This document shows, piece by piece, positions 1 to 33,564 of a stretch of 64,000 nt of DNA. Position numbers and translations under genes: made by a program. Positions within the stretch are counted from its first letter, which is position 1; each line of letters begins with the position of its first letter. The stretch is from Nocardia nova. GTDB lineage: Bacteria > Actinomycetota > Actinomycetes > Mycobacteriales > Mycobacteriaceae. Under the pieces are notes generated by a model. It did no database searches, was not told the DNA's origin, and saw nothing but the letters and a program-made list of their open reading frames with translations. The stretch lies in contig NZ_PSZE01000005.1 of assembly GCF_002933465.1 (NCBI RefSeq), positions 1 through 64,000 on the forward strand. The letters are read 5' to 3'.

Positions 1-66
1 ACGCCGACCGAGTACGCTGTCCGCTGCGGCCACACCCACCACCCCGTGGCCTGCACCATCAACTGA
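1..66 (+). CDS. C-terminal end of an upstream gene, possibly a transposase (partial)
   Basis: An open frame runs in from the left edge of the window and stops at the TGA at 64-66, leaving 21 codons that read TPTEYAVRCGHTHH followed by PVACTIN. A terminal 'TP(A/T)EYA' segment is common near the end of IS3-like transposases, and other IS debris occurs in this window. With only 21 residues the assignment is tentative. Confidence 0.3.
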   Translation, partial: TPTEYAVRCGHTHHPVACTIN

Positions 67-498
67 AACTGGATCGAAAACAACCCGGACTCAAAACCCG
101 GGTGGTCCCGTTATCGGGGACCGGCCACGGCGACAGCCGCCACCTGCGCCAGCTTCTGCGCCACGAACAAACTCCATTCAGCTACCCAATTCGACTTTGG
201 GGCGCTGTCCGAAAACCTTCGGGCACCTCATACCGGCACATCTCCGCATACGTGTGGGTTGCCGTGACGACCGAAGAAATCCCCACCTCTGCTGAAGAAA
301 TCCCTACCTCTCCGTTGGCAACATCCAGTGGTGGCTAACTCCGCACATGAGTAGCGTGTGGGCACGGCACCAGTGCCGCATCTGTTGGACCTGACAGCGC
401 CGCCGGGGTCGCTTAGCAACTCTCGGGGACGCTCGCGGCGCGCGAGTACCACCATCAGCCCCTCGCCGCTCGAGCCTCCTTGTCTCGAAGGAGAATGT
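67..498. other. Intergenic region upstream of the GMC oxidoreductase
   Basis: This stretch of about 430 bases contains no gene I can support. It has a short inverted repeat (GGTCCC...GGGACC at about 109-127) just after the upstream stop, possibly the end of an insertion sequence. It also has two nearby copies of GAAGAAATCCCYACCTCT at about 273-312. The ribosome binding site of the next gene (GAAGGAGA) is at its right end. Confidence 0.4.
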
Positions 499-1998
499 AT
501 GCACACTCCCGATGTTCTCGTCCTGGGAGCGGGAACCGCAGGGTCACTCGTCACCCGTCGCCTACTCGACGCAGGCCTGAAGGTCACCCTTGTCGAAGCC
601 GGTGGAGACGACACCAATCCGGCCATCCACGATCTGTCCCGCGTCGGAGAGCTGTGGCTGGCTCCAGAGGACTGGCGCTACTTCTCTGCCCCCCAGCAGA
701 GAGCACTCGGCCGCCGGTTACATATACCCCGCGGCAAGGTCGTGGGCGGCTCAAACCAGCTCAACGGGACCATCTGGGTCCACGGCGCCGCCTGGGACTA
801 CGACCAGTGGGCGGCTGCGGGGAACACCGGTTGGGATTGGGAGTCGGTCGCACCGATCTTCAAGGGGCTCGAGGCGGCGACCGACCCCGCAGGCCACATG
901 GACGCCGTCGAGCCAGAACTCAGTCCCATCCAGCGGGCCATCCTGGATTCGGCGCTGCACTACGGCCTTCCGCTCAACACCGATTACAACTCCGGGGTAC
1001 CCGATGGCGCGTCGCAAATGAAGCTCAATCTCCGCGATGGGCGACGGCTGTCAACCTGGGCCGCATACATGCGACCGGTAATCAACCACCCCGCTCTCCA
1101 ACTCGAGCTGAACGCCCTGATCGACTCCCTGATCGTGACCGACGAAACGGTGCTCGGCGCCCGGATCATCGACGCCGACGGGGAGCGGCGCGAGTTGCGA
1201 GCCGACCTCGTGGTGCTATGCGCTGGCGCGCTCGGCTCACCAGCAATCCTGCTGCGCAGTGGGATCGGACCGGCAGCAGACCTCCAAGCCCTCGACATCC
1301 CCGTGGTCGCCGACGTCCCCGGGGTGGGACGCAACCTGCAGGACCACTTCCTGGTGCCGGTGATCTTCGGCACCGAGAAGCCGATCGCACCCCCGGAACC
1401 GTTCCAGCCGGTCACCCAAACACACTGGTTCTGGAAGAGCGACCCGGCGCTGCCCGTACCCGACACCCAACCGATCAACTTCAGCGTGCCGTTCTACTAC
1501 GATGCGGAAATGACCGGTCCGGCTTCGGGTTTCACGCTTCATGCTGGCCTGATCCGGCCGCGCAGCACCGGCACACTCACCCTTGCCTCCACCGACCCCG
1601 CTGCCGAGCCCATCATCGATTTCAATCTGTTCGACGATGAACGCGACCTGATCGCCCTGGTGAAGTCGGTGCGCCAGTGCCGGGAGATCGGACGCCAGGG
1701 TCCGCTGGCCAAGGAATGGGGTGCGACCGAGGCACTGCCCGGGCCGACCGTCAGCGACACCGATGAACAGCTGACGGCATGGATCCGCCGCGCGGTCAAT
1801 ACCTATCACCATCAGGCCGGCACCTGCCGCATGGGCATCGACGACCACGCCGTGGTGGGCCCCGATCTGCGGGCAGGGGCAGTCGCCAACCTAATGATCG
1901 CCGACGCGTCGATCATGCCGTCGGTCACCACCGGCAACACAAACGCGCCCACCGCGATGATCGCCGAACGTGCCGCCGCGGTCATCACCAACGCCTAG
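499..1998 (+). CDS. GMC-family FAD-dependent oxidoreductase (choline dehydrogenase-like)
   Basis: This gene encodes 499 aa. The family oxidises alcohols (choline, sugars, aryl or alkyl alcohols) with FAD; the substrate here is unknown. The N-terminus has the dinucleotide-binding GAGTAGS at residues 8-14. The GMC signature PRGKVVGGSNQLNG follows at about residue 78, the second signature GALGSPAILLRSGIGP at about 245, and the C-terminal block has YHHQAGTCRMG (catalytic His region) and TTGNTNAP. I chose the ATG at 499 because GAAGGAGA lies 4 nt upstream and the Rossmann fold begins at once; a longer frame upstream lacks a ribosome site. Length is near the family norm of 500-560 aa. It is transcribed convergently to the NRPS, so a role in that pathway is possible but unsupported. 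No signal peptide is visible. Confidence 0.9.
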   Translation: MHTPDVLVLGAGTAGSLVTRRLLDAGLKVTLVEAGGDDTNPAIHDLSRVGELWLAPEDWRYFSAPQQRALGRRLHIPRGKVVGGSNQLNGTIWVHGAAWDYDQWAAAGNTGWDWESVAPIFKGLEAATDPAGHMDAVEPELSPIQRAILDSALHYGLPLNTDYNSGVPDGASQMKLNLRDGRRLSTWAAYMRPVINHPALQLELNALIDSLIVTDETVLGARIIDADGERRELRADLVVLCAGALGSPAILLRSGIGPAADLQALDIPVVADVPGVGRNLQDHFLVPVIFGTEKPIAPPEPFQPVTQTHWFWKSDPALPVPDTQPINFSVPFYYDAEMTGPASGFTLHAGLIRPRSTGTLTLASTDPAAEPIIDFNLFDDERDLIALVKSVRQCREIGRQGPLAKEWGATEALPGPTVSDTDEQLTAWIRRAVNTYHHQAGTCRMGIDDHAVVGPDLRAGAVANLMIADASIMPSVTTGNTNAPTAMIAERAAAVITNA

Positions 1999-2038
1999 TT
2001 CGCGCCTGAAATCCGTTGTGTAATTGTAGGATTCGGCG

Positions 2039-2190
2039 GTGGTGAGGACTGGGAGGCCGAGGTCGGGGCCGGATTTGGTGGTGACCGAGGCTCAGCGTCG
2101 GGAGTTGGTGCGGGGTGCGCGGGCGGCGACGTCGACGCAGGCGTATGCGTTGCGGTGCCGGATCGTGCTGGCCTGTGCCGAGCTCGGCGC
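2039..2190 (+). pseudogene. IS630-family transposase, 5' fragment
   Basis: About 50 codons from MVRTGRPRSGP through RCRIVLACAELG match the helix-turn-helix N-terminus of IS630-type transposases. The similarity ends at about 2190 and the frame runs into unrelated sequence, so the DDE catalytic domain is missing. It begins 41 bp after the oxidoreductase gene and marks a past insertion or recombination at this edge of the NRPS locus. Confidence 0.6.
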
Positions 2191-2244
2191 GTTCAACACC
2201 TTCGCCACGCCGCCCGGCGCTGGTCTGAAACCGGAGCCGGTCCC

Positions 2245-2421
2245 TTACCCGTGACAGTTCAGTCGTGCCGCCTGATCCTCGATTCCGGCGATCGTGTAGA
2301 GAACCCACATGATTCCGGCGATGCCGGTGAGCAGCCCTGCGATCAGCGCCGTGATGGCTGTGGTGATGGCCGTCGCGCCATGTGGCGCAAACAACTCCGG
2401 GTTTGCCTGCGGATCTCTCAC
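2245..2421 (-). CDS. Small hydrophobic membrane protein (58 aa), hypothetical
   Basis: Reading the minus strand from a GTG at 2421 gives 58 aa starting VRDPQANPELFAPHG. An uninterrupted hydrophobic stretch (ITTAITALIAGLLTGIAGI, then MWVLYTIAG) follows, with a polar tail ending LNCHG. A purine-rich GAGGGGG lies about 9 nt upstream. The stretch could form one long or two short membrane helices. I do not recognise the family; it could also be the surviving C-terminus of a larger membrane protein. It lies between the P450 remnant and the IS630 fragment, which may mean it is debris too. Confidence 0.4.
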   Translation of the reverse strand: MRDPQANPELFAPHGATAITTAITALIAGLLTGIAGIMWVLYTIAGIEDQAARLNCHG

Positions 2422-2454
2422 ATTACCGCCCCCTCATCGTTTCGGGTGAGACTA

Positions 2455-2986
2455 CCTCGCGGTGCCGAGAGCTGGAGACGTCGTCTCACACGCCTTGCGC
2501 CATCCCCCATAGGAATGGCATTGCGATGAAACCGCGCCGGCCAATGAGAGCACCACGGTCGAACCCGCGCGAAGTCGGACACCGCCGATCTCCAGCGTTG
2601 TACGTGGGGTGCGGGCGGTGGTCTGCACCGGCGGATCGATCCGCAGGATTTCCTCGACCGCATTGGGCCACAGCTCCGGTTCGGCGCGCAATCGACTCAA
2701 CTGATCGGGTGGGTGACGCAGCAGCCAGGTGATGCCCTTGCCGATCAAGTTCACCGACCGGTTTGCGCATCCGCGCGTGTTCGGGCTGGTCGATCACCAG
2801 CATCGACGGAGGATCCACTGGGTTCGGCGGGACGGGCCGGCGGTGCAGCACGCGCCGTATGAGGCGCGGCGCGAGCACCGTCGGTACGCCTGCACCGAAA
2901 CGCTTGTCACGCAGTATTTCTCGAGCCATGTCGTGATCGAAAGTGATCGACCGATACAGGTACTGCGGTTTCATCGAGCACTCCAT
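2455..2986 (-). pseudogene. Cytochrome P450 remnant downstream of the NRPS
   Basis: Two reading frames on the minus strand together carry P450 sequence. From 2986 the first reads ITFDHDMAREILRDKRFGAG through PSMLVIDQPEHARMRKPV, the region before and through the B/C helices. At about 2755 the coding similarity jumps frame to NLIGKGITWLLRHPPDQL, then RAEPELWPNAVEEILRIDPP (K-helix, ExxR region) and AGSTVVLSLAGA. Roughly 80 residues at the start, about 170 in the middle (including most of the I-helix) and the whole heme-binding Cys loop are missing, so no active enzyme can be made. It begins 32 bp after the NRPS stop codon on the same strand, so it may once have been a tailoring gene of the same operon. 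Confidence 0.8.
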
Positions 2987-3017
2987 CCCGGTCGAAGTCC
3001 GGTCGCGGGCCGAGTCG

Positions 3018-27482
<24,465 letters not shown>

Positions 27483-27693
27483 CGTGTCATCCCTCGCTCA
27501 GACTCGCGGGCATTGCGGCACAACGGAGCCACGCCGTACCACCTATCCGAAATGTGTATTCATGCCTATTTCGAGATCGAACCCGAACTACGGCCGCATT
27601 CGAATTCGCCGATCAACTGCGGTGCACGGCTCAGCTCGATGCACCCGCCGCCGAAACGGGAGAATTCTCTGCAGACAGCAGTAGTACGCATGC

Positions 27694-27900
27694 TGGATCG
27701 AGACGCTCGGCCGCGGAATCCGACTCACACGGCCCTTCCGCCCCTTCGGGATCCCCACCCACCAGCGGCATCGGTAGCTATTCGAAGCCACAGGGATCTT
27801 GGATCGGAACATTTTTCGCTGTCTCGGTGAGTGCCGTTCGCGCGGTATGGCCGACATGAGCGGTTCGCCCGATCAGCGATCGAGCGTTCATCCGTACACC
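27694..27900 (+). repeat. Left arm of ~205-bp inverted repeat around mbtH
   Basis: This arm is the reverse complement of 28693-28896. The central ~115 bases are essentially identical (for example GGCCCTTCCGCCCCTTCGGG and CATCGGTAGCTATTCGAAGC), and similarity fades at both ends. It lies about 210 bp upstream of the NRPS start. Because the other arm lies about 210 bp upstream of the cutinase-like gene in the mirrored direction, the repeat may be a duplicated promoter/leader segment. Confidence 0.9.
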
Positions 27901-28135
27901 TCGGTGCTGCCGAAAATGAGATTGCCGAGCCGAAAAGAAGTGGACAGATATGTATGTGCGGCATATTCGAGCTCACCGCACATACCACATCGCTGAACCG
28001 TGGTCTGCTCCCGGTAGAGCCACTGTGGCGCGTCGACTTGCACGTCCCCGAAGCGCAACTCCGGCCCACCAGCGTGAGAGTCATCGAAAGGGCGACCCCT
28101 GTCCCCGCACATTCTCAACGACGCCGTGCACGAGG

Positions 28136-28402
28136 TTATTTGCTACGGCGGGTGGATGATTTGGGTTTGCCGGTTTTGCGGGGCGCGTCGTCGGCAGCCA
28201 TCGCATCGCGCAGGCTCTTCGGACGCATATCTGTCCAGTTCTTATCGATGTACTCGATGCAGGCGTCCCGGCTGTCTTCACCGAAGACGACGCTCCATCC
28301 ATCGGGGACCTCGGCAAAGACCGGCCAGAGGGAGTATTGCTCTTCGTGGTTGATCAGAACCGAGAATCGGCCGTTGTCGTCATCGAAGGGGTTGGTGCTC
28401 AT
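28136..28402 (-). CDS. mbtH: MbtH-like NRPS accessory protein
   Basis: The protein is 88 aa. MbtH proteins bind adenylation domains and are needed for their folding or activity. The family signature is complete: [19 protein letters not shown], then [14 protein letters not shown], then [10 protein letters not shown] basic tail of about 20 residues ([13 protein letters not shown]) extends past the core. I placed the start at the ATG at 28402 because GAGGTGA lies just upstream and the family begins with this short N-terminus; an upstream extension in the same frame has no family similarity. The gene is codirectional with the NRPS and 654 bp upstream, so it almost certainly serves it. Both arms of a ~205-bp inverted repeat enclose it. 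Confidence 0.95.
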   Translation of the reverse strand: MSTNPFDDDNGRFSVLINHEEQYSLWPVFAEVPDGWSVVFGEDSRDACIEYIDKNWTDMRPKSLRDAMAADDAPRKTGKPKSSTRRSK

Positions 28403-28692
28403 TTCACCTCGCTGATTGCTCGCATTGTGCGGATAGGTAAGGCTCGTGCGTGTATCGGTGTCCGCAACCGGTGTGCGATCACACCGTGCGTGGAGCGGCG
28501 AGCGCTCCGGCGGATGGCCGATGAGTTGCGACACCGTCGGATCCCCTCCCCGGTGTGTCGATCTCCGGGAAGGAGAAGAGAGTGCGAATTGCATGGTCTT
28601 CGAGGCGGTATCACACGTGGATGGGGTCGAAGCATCCACGCCCGTCCTGAGGCGAGAAGTCGGCAATCGTCGATCCGGCGGTACCAAAGTAT
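28403..28692. other. Upstream region of mbtH (290 bp)
   Basis: No gene is supported here. It lies between the mbtH start and the right arm of the inverted repeat and must contain the mbtH promoter or leader if the gene is transcribed on its own. I see no clear -35/-10 pair. Confidence 0.35.
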
Positions 28693-28896
28693 GCGGATGA
28701 ACACTCAAACCGCTAATCGGGCGAACCACTCATGTCGGCCGTACGGCGCAAACGGCGGTCACCGAGACAGCGAAAAATGTTCCGATCCAAGATCCCTGTG
28801 GCTTCGAATAGCTACCGATGCCGCTGGTGGGTGGGGATCCCGAAGGGGCGGAAGGGCCGTGTGAGTCGGATTCCGCGGCAGAGCGTCTCGATCCGG
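28693..28896 (-). repeat. Right arm of ~205-bp inverted repeat around mbtH
   Basis: This is the mirror copy of 27694-27900. Both arms keep an open frame read outward from mbtH, starting MSA and sharing a basic segment (RSKIPVASNSYRCRWWVG, then IPKGRKGRVSRIPR). The frames lose similarity beyond the repeat, so this may be an accident of the duplication. The cutinase-like gene starts about 213 bp further on. Confidence 0.9.
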
Positions 28897-29108
28897 CCGA
28901 GCTGGAACCGTAGGCGGGCCAAGAAGTTCGGATGCCGGATCCAGCCGGAGCCATGACGGCTGACCGGCTCGACACGGCATACGCTGCTACTTCCTCGAAA
29001 CCGAGGTTCCGGTGAGCAGCACTGTTCCCTGCCTCCCCGTAACCACTTGTTGCACACTCGGGGCTGCCGGGTGGTCCGCGGCTGCACGCACAGAATTCGA
29101 TCCGGGAG

Positions 29109-31010
29109 ATGCGTCTATTGACTTCGAACGTGCACGCAGGACCGATACGCTCGGCGTTGTTGCGGGGGATGTCGACTGTATTCGTTGTAGCCGTCGTCAC
29201 TGCCATCGGCTCAGCACAGGCGCAACCCGAAGACGGGCCATCGCCGGACTTGCAGCATTGCCCACCCCTGTATGTCCTCGGGGTGCAAGGGACCGGCGAA
29301 TCGTCGCCCGACGCACCGGCTTCCGTCGATGACGGCATGCTTTCGGCTGTGCTGGTCCCGCTGCTGTCGAGGGTGGGGCCGCGGCAGGCCGGACATGCGT
29401 ATGTCCCGTACCAGGCCTCGTTCGGCGGGATGGTCCCCGGCGGCCTGACGCCGTATTCGTCCTCAGCGGCCGAGGGGCTCGACCGTCTGCGGTCGATGGC
29501 GCGCGAGGTCGTCGGCCGATGCCCTCGTACCGAGCTGGGGTTCATCGGGTATTCACAAGGGGCGCACGTCGTTTCGATGTTCGCGCGGGAGGTCGGAGCC
29601 GGCGGAGGTGCGGTGCCGGCGGGCCGGGTTGCGGCGGTGGCACTACTCGCGGACCCGACTCGCGGCCGTGCTGCACCCGTATTCCCGGGAGCCCCTGGTA
29701 AGGACCGGCCGGATCCCGCGCCCGACACCGCCGGCACAGAGGTCGCCGAGTTGCCGCAGTTTCCACTTGCGACGCCGCCTGGCGGCGGAATCGGCCCGGT
29801 GCGAGACATCATCGACGATTTCGGTGCGCTCACCGGGCGGGTGGCGTCGCTGTGTCGGCCCGGCGATCTGGCTTGCGACGCACCCGCCGATTCGCCGCTG
29901 ATCCACATGGTCGCGACCATCGCGGGCCAGATCGAATTCGACCCCGACGACCTGGGGCTGACCTTGTCCTCCATCGCGGCCACCCTCCAGGCGACGATCG
30001 CCAAAACGCTGACAGCGGTGGTGAGCGACGACCTGCACGGTGATTCGCTGGGAACACTGTCGCTGACCCCGCAGAAGACACTCAGTATCCGGCTCGCGGA
30101 AGCTGCCGACCCGCGCGTGCCCGTCGGCCCGGAGGCGCACGAGGCGCTGCTGAAGCTTGCCGCTGCCGCATTCAACACCCTCCTCGCGATCACCGGGACC
30201 GTGTTGTCCACCTCGGAGTTTTCCGAAATCGCCGGCACAGCGGCGACCAACCCACTCGCGGGGATCGCAATTCTCGCCCAGGAAATTGCCTCCGTGTCGC
30301 ACCACCCGCCGCCACCGACGCAAGCGTCTCGGCTACTGACTCAGATATTCGACGCCCTCGGCGAGCTAGGAGCGGACAACGCCGAATTGCTGGATCCGCA
30401 CACCTGGCTCCGTTATGTCGATACCGTCCGCCAGCACGGCGCCTATGCCACCGCCGGCGTCGGCGTCCGCTCCAGCACCGAAATGCTCGCCGAGTGGTTC
30501 ACGGCCGTAGCCCGCGACCTGGCCGGTCACCGGCTCCCCCCGCCCAGCGAAGGATCGAGCGAAACACCCGGTCCCCCGGTCTCGGCACCGACCACCTCGC
30601 CTCCGGCGCTGCCCGCGAGTCCACCGGTCACGGTTCCGCCCGCGACGCCCTCGTCACCAGCCGTACTCCCTGCCCCGATTACGACTACGCCGAATACCCG
30701 GCCCGGCACCGCCCCGATTCTCAGCCAGATCGACGGGACGGACAGGCGACTCAATTTGCTGCTGGTCCTGATCGGCCTCGTCATTGTTTCCGGAGCTGCG
30801 ACCGCAATACGTACTCGCTTGCGCCGGGCACACGCCGCTACAGTGTCCCCTGGAGAGGATTCCGCAATAGAAGAAGTCGTTCACACGCGACCGGAAAATA
30901 TCACCACTCCCGAGCCGAGAGACGACGCCGAGATTACGGTATATCAGCGCGAATCGGCACCGGAAGCGACGCGCGGCAGCACCGCATCTTCATCTCTCCC
31001 CACCGGGTAG
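29109..31010 (+). CDS. Secreted, membrane-anchored cutinase-family serine esterase
   Basis: The protein is 633 aa. Cutinase-family enzymes of mycolata hydrolyse lipid esters at the cell envelope. The N-terminus has a signal peptide (basic start, hydrophobic core around residues 22-36, cleavage near SAQA). The catalytic elbow is GYSQGAH at about residue 138, and the Asp/His region is GDLACDAPADSPLIHM. After the catalytic domain come a long helical region, a Pro/Thr/Ser-rich linker (about 475-535), a single membrane helix (about 546-565, LLLVLIGLVIVSG) with RTRLRR after it, and a cytosolic tail. It is more than twice the size of a simple cutinase. The ATG at 29109 has GGGAG directly against it; the in-frame TTG at 29118 has better spacing and could be the true start. 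The inverted-repeat arm upstream may give it the same control as the NRPS. Confidence 0.85.
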   Translation: MRLLTSNVHAGPIRSALLRGMSTVFVVAVVTAIGSAQAQPEDGPSPDLQHCPPLYVLGVQGTGESSPDAPASVDDGMLSAVLVPLLSRVGPRQAGHAYVPYQASFGGMVPGGLTPYSSSAAEGLDRLRSMAREVVGRCPRTELGFIGYSQGAHVVSMFAREVGAGGGAVPAGRVAAVALLADPTRGRAAPVFPGAPGKDRPDPAPDTAGTEVAELPQFPLATPPGGGIGPVRDIIDDFGALTGRVASLCRPGDLACDAPADSPLIHMVATIAGQIEFDPDDLGLTLSSIAATLQATIAKTLTAVVSDDLHGDSLGTLSLTPQKTLSIRLAEAADPRVPVGPEAHEALLKLAAAAFNTLLAITGTVLSTSEFSEIAGTAATNPLAGIAILAQEIASVSHHPPPPTQASRLLTQIFDALGELGADNAELLDPHTWLRYVDTVRQHGAYATAGVGVRSSTEMLAEWFTAVARDLAGHRLPPPSEGSSETPGPPVSAPTTSPPALPASPPVTVPPATPSSPAVLPAPITTTPNTRPGTAPILSQIDGTDRRLNLLLVLIGLVIVSGAATAIRTRLRRAHAATVSPGEDSAIEEVVHTRPENITTPEPRDDAEITVYQRESAPEATRGSTASSSLPTG

Positions 31011-31019
31011 AACATATGC

Positions 31020-31053
31020 TGCCCTGTTCCGCGAAATTCTCGCGGAACGGGCA
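31020..31053 (+). terminator. Hairpin terminator after the cutinase-like gene
   Basis: A strong inverted repeat (GTTCCGCGA / TCGCGGAAC, extended by TGCCC/GGGCA with a one-base bulge, 5-nt loop) lies 10 bp past the stop codon. No U-tract follows, as is common in actinobacterial terminators. Confidence 0.65.
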
Positions 31054-31206
31054 GACTGCGGCAGTCGGCCGAATTCAGCTCTGCCCGGACCGGATTTCGC
31101 ACGAGCAAGTCCAAACCTTCTCGAATAACACACAACAGTTCACGTTCCGCATATCGAGTTATCCATCGAAGCCGCACACGAACCTACGTCGACCGGGAGC
31201 TTTGTA

Positions 31207-32340
31207 TTGAACGTCACCATGGATGAGAGCCAGGACGCAGTTGCCGAAATTGTCGTAAGCCTGCTGGAGCGCGAGAGCGCACGCGATATCGACCTGTGGC
31301 CCGCCCTCCTCGGCAGCGGCCTGCTCTCGGCGCCCCTGCCGCAACGCTACGGCGGAGACGGCCTGGGCCTCTGGGAGGTATCGGCGATACTGAAGGAGCT
31401 GGCAACCGACGCCGTAGAGGTTCCGGTGCTGTCGACCCTCGGATTCGGGGTACTTCCCTTGCTACGAGGCGCGACGGATGGCGTGACGGAACGAGTTTTC
31501 CCAGCTGTCGCCGAGGGAGCGATACTCACAGCTGCGCTCAACGAACCGGGGGCACCGTTCTCCTCGAAACCCTCGACCACTGCGATCACCGACGGCACCA
31601 CGGTGAGAATAAGCGGCCACAAGGTCGGCGTGCAGTATGCGAGCCGGGCAAGCTGGATCCTGGTGCCGACCGATTCCGGACTCGCCCTCGTGGATGCGAA
31701 ATCGCCCGGTATCAGCCGTGTCCCGAACGCATCTCCGACCGGAGTGCCCGAGTTCACGCTGCGATTGGACAACGTGTCCATACCAGCGGAGCAGTTGCTG
31801 CCCGACGGTGTCCCGCCACTGAAGCGGTTGGCGCTGGCTTCGATCGGCTCAGTAGCGGATGGCCTGCTGCACGGAGTGCTGAGACGGACCGCCGAACAAG
31901 TGCACGCCCGGGCTCGGCTCGGATTGTCCCCCATACAGTTCCGGGCAGCATCCCGGAATATCCACGATATCTACGTCGCCTCTCGTGCGGTGCACTCGAT
32001 CACGCTGTCGGCGAATCGAGCGCTTGTGCAGGAAGACGACAGCGCCGAACATCGAAAGCGCGTCGACACTGCCCTCGAGACGCTGGCTTACCGGGTCACC
32101 ACGGCGCTGCCGGAGGCCATGCAGAAGTGCTACCAGCTCAACGGCATCGGCTCCGAACACACGGGACCGCTGTACCGCTATTACTCGCAAGCGAAGGCCA
32201 TCGCCCGCATCATCGGCGGATCCCCGTTCCGACTGGAGTACCCCCGCGCCGAATGCGCTCTGCCTCGGCCACACGACGACGGGGCCGCCCCGAGTCCTGC
32301 CGACTTCGTATCCGCGGCGACTTCGGTCGCCACAATCTGA
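31207..32340 (+). CDS. Acyl-CoA dehydrogenase-like flavoprotein
   Basis: The protein is 377 aa and shows the acyl-CoA dehydrogenase architecture: an N-terminal helical domain (GLLSAPLPQRYGGDGLGLWE), a middle beta domain (GHKVGVQYASRASWILVP, LRLDNVSIPAEQLL) and a C-terminal helical bundle. It resembles the smaller, divergent FadE-type subunits of actinobacteria more than the standard enzymes; the usual C-terminal GGxG...R cofactor segment is replaced by NGIGSEHTGPLYRYYSQAKA. It may need a partner subunit. I prefer the TTG at 31207, which has GGGAG 7 nt upstream, over the ATG at 31219. It lies near the NRPS and could desaturate the acyl chain of the product, but that is speculation. Confidence 0.75.
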   Translation: MNVTMDESQDAVAEIVVSLLERESARDIDLWPALLGSGLLSAPLPQRYGGDGLGLWEVSAILKELATDAVEVPVLSTLGFGVLPLLRGATDGVTERVFPAVAEGAILTAALNEPGAPFSSKPSTTAITDGTTVRISGHKVGVQYASRASWILVPTDSGLALVDAKSPGISRVPNASPTGVPEFTLRLDNVSIPAEQLLPDGVPPLKRLALASIGSVADGLLHGVLRRTAEQVHARARLGLSPIQFRAASRNIHDIYVASRAVHSITLSANRALVQEDDSAEHRKRVDTALETLAYRVTTALPEAMQKCYQLNGIGSEHTGPLYRYYSQAKAIARIIGGSPFRLEYPRAECALPRPHDDGAAPSPADFVSAATSVATI

Positions 32341-32450
32341 GGAGCGCGGCTGGAAATCCGCATCACGTCACTGAATCCGCTGTCAAACTAAGGAATTGCG
32401 GCAAGCACTCCCCCACTTCGCCATCGACTTCGTAGTCCAGAGAGGTCTTC

Positions 32451-32973
32451 ATGCCGGACCCGTCCGAAACCCCCGCTGCGGGTCATGGGCGCACACCTGT
32501 CGGGTTGGACACGTGCGCGGGCAAGCATCGCTCGCGTATATGACGCGATGCTCGGCGGCGAGGACAACCACGAAGTCGACCGTATCGTTCGCGATACGGT
32601 CGCTGAAATCGCGCCGCGCCAAAGCGATGTTGCCTGGATGAACCGTCGATGGCTGCATCGGGTGGTCCGATACCTCGCCGGCTGCGTCGGCATCGACCAG
32701 TTTCTCGATCTCGGTGCCGGACTGCCGACCGTCTGCAATACCCACGAAATCGCACAACAGCACAATCCCAACGCACGGGTGGTGTACGTCGACAACGATC
32801 CGCTGTGCGCTCTCCACGGCCGAGCCCTGGTCCGACAGCATCTTGGACGGGTCGATAGGCTGGACAGAGGTCATCGCGTGGTCTTCTTCCTTCTGAACGA
32901 CTTGGTAGGTCTTCTGAAGGATCACGCGGTGACCACCCTTTTCCCGGCTACGACACGCTCAGACTTGGTCTGA
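32451..32973 (+). pseudogene. DUF574-type SAM-dependent methyltransferase, frameshifted and truncated
   Basis: The start (ATG 32451, after AGAGAGGTC) reads MPDPSETPAA and GRTPVGLDT. The family sequence then continues in another frame from about 32515 as RASIARVYDAMLGGEDN, then RYLAGCVGIDQFLDLGAGLP (SAM-binding) and NARVVYVDNDPLCALHGRAL. After about 32835 the family similarity is lost and the frame ends at 32973, at about half the usual ~270 aa. A frameshift near the start plus a missing second half mean it cannot give a normal enzyme. Confidence 0.75.
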
Positions 32974-33222
32974 CGCCCGAGTCGTACACCATCCTGCTGG
33001 ACTCAACCCCACCGTGATCCCACTTCAGCACCAGAGCAAGCATCGGTGACGAGCTCGGCGGCCGGGATTTTCGAGGCGATGACGCCCGAGTCGGCGAATG
33101 GGACTGTGTCGCCGGAACAGGCGGGAGGATGTGGCCGACGCCGAAGCTACCGCGCCCGGTAGCGGTGACACCGCGCCACCCACGTTATCGATGGCCTGGG
33201 CCGGATTACCCGAAATAATATA
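32974..33222. other. Non-coding stretch after the methyltransferase remnant
   Basis: I see no supported gene; overlapping open frames lack ribosome binding sites and family similarity. It leads into a strong hairpin at 33223-33260. Confidence 0.4.
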
Positions 33223-33260
33223 CGGACGCGGGCGGCATGCCAAGGTGCCACCCGCGTCCG
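33223..33260 (-). terminator. Strong GC-rich hairpin, likely minus-strand terminator
   Basis: The perfect 10-bp stem CGGACGCGGG/CCCGCGTCCG is extended inward by GGCA/TGCC. Read on the minus strand it is followed by the AT-rich TATATTATTTCG, which fits an intrinsic terminator. The only candidate gene it could serve nearby is the 19-aa peptide ORF about 300 bp upstream on that strand. Confidence 0.55.
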
Positions 33261-33564
33261 ACATTATGGGGTATCTCGTGGATGAGATACCTGCAGCGAC
33301 CGAATTACCTGACGGAGACTGTTGACGCCGATAAAGGAAATTCGGGCATAAGCAGAACCGAATGCGGTGTTGGTAAATCGCCGGATTCTATCACCGCACC
33401 CAATTCCTGAGGATCGACTATTCGCGTTACTCAGGGATGTGTGATGCACCCCTGATTCGACCCGCCACCGCGCGCCCTCCACAGCAGAGGAGAACAACAG
33501 CGGAATTTACGAGACGAGAAGAATACCGGCCGCACATCGGGGAGGTACGTCGGCCGGCTCGCAC

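Noticed and set aside
28730..30250. 506-aa minus-strand frame opposite the cutinase-like gene
   Set aside because: Low-complexity antisense translation; the plus-strand gene has a signal peptide, catalytic motifs and a membrane anchor.
32381..32450. Continuation of the acyl-CoA dehydrogenase gene into the methyltransferase remnant as one operon
   Set aside because: The dehydrogenase ends cleanly at 32340 and the remnant has its own start and ribosome site; the second gene is broken, so no operon function can be claimed.
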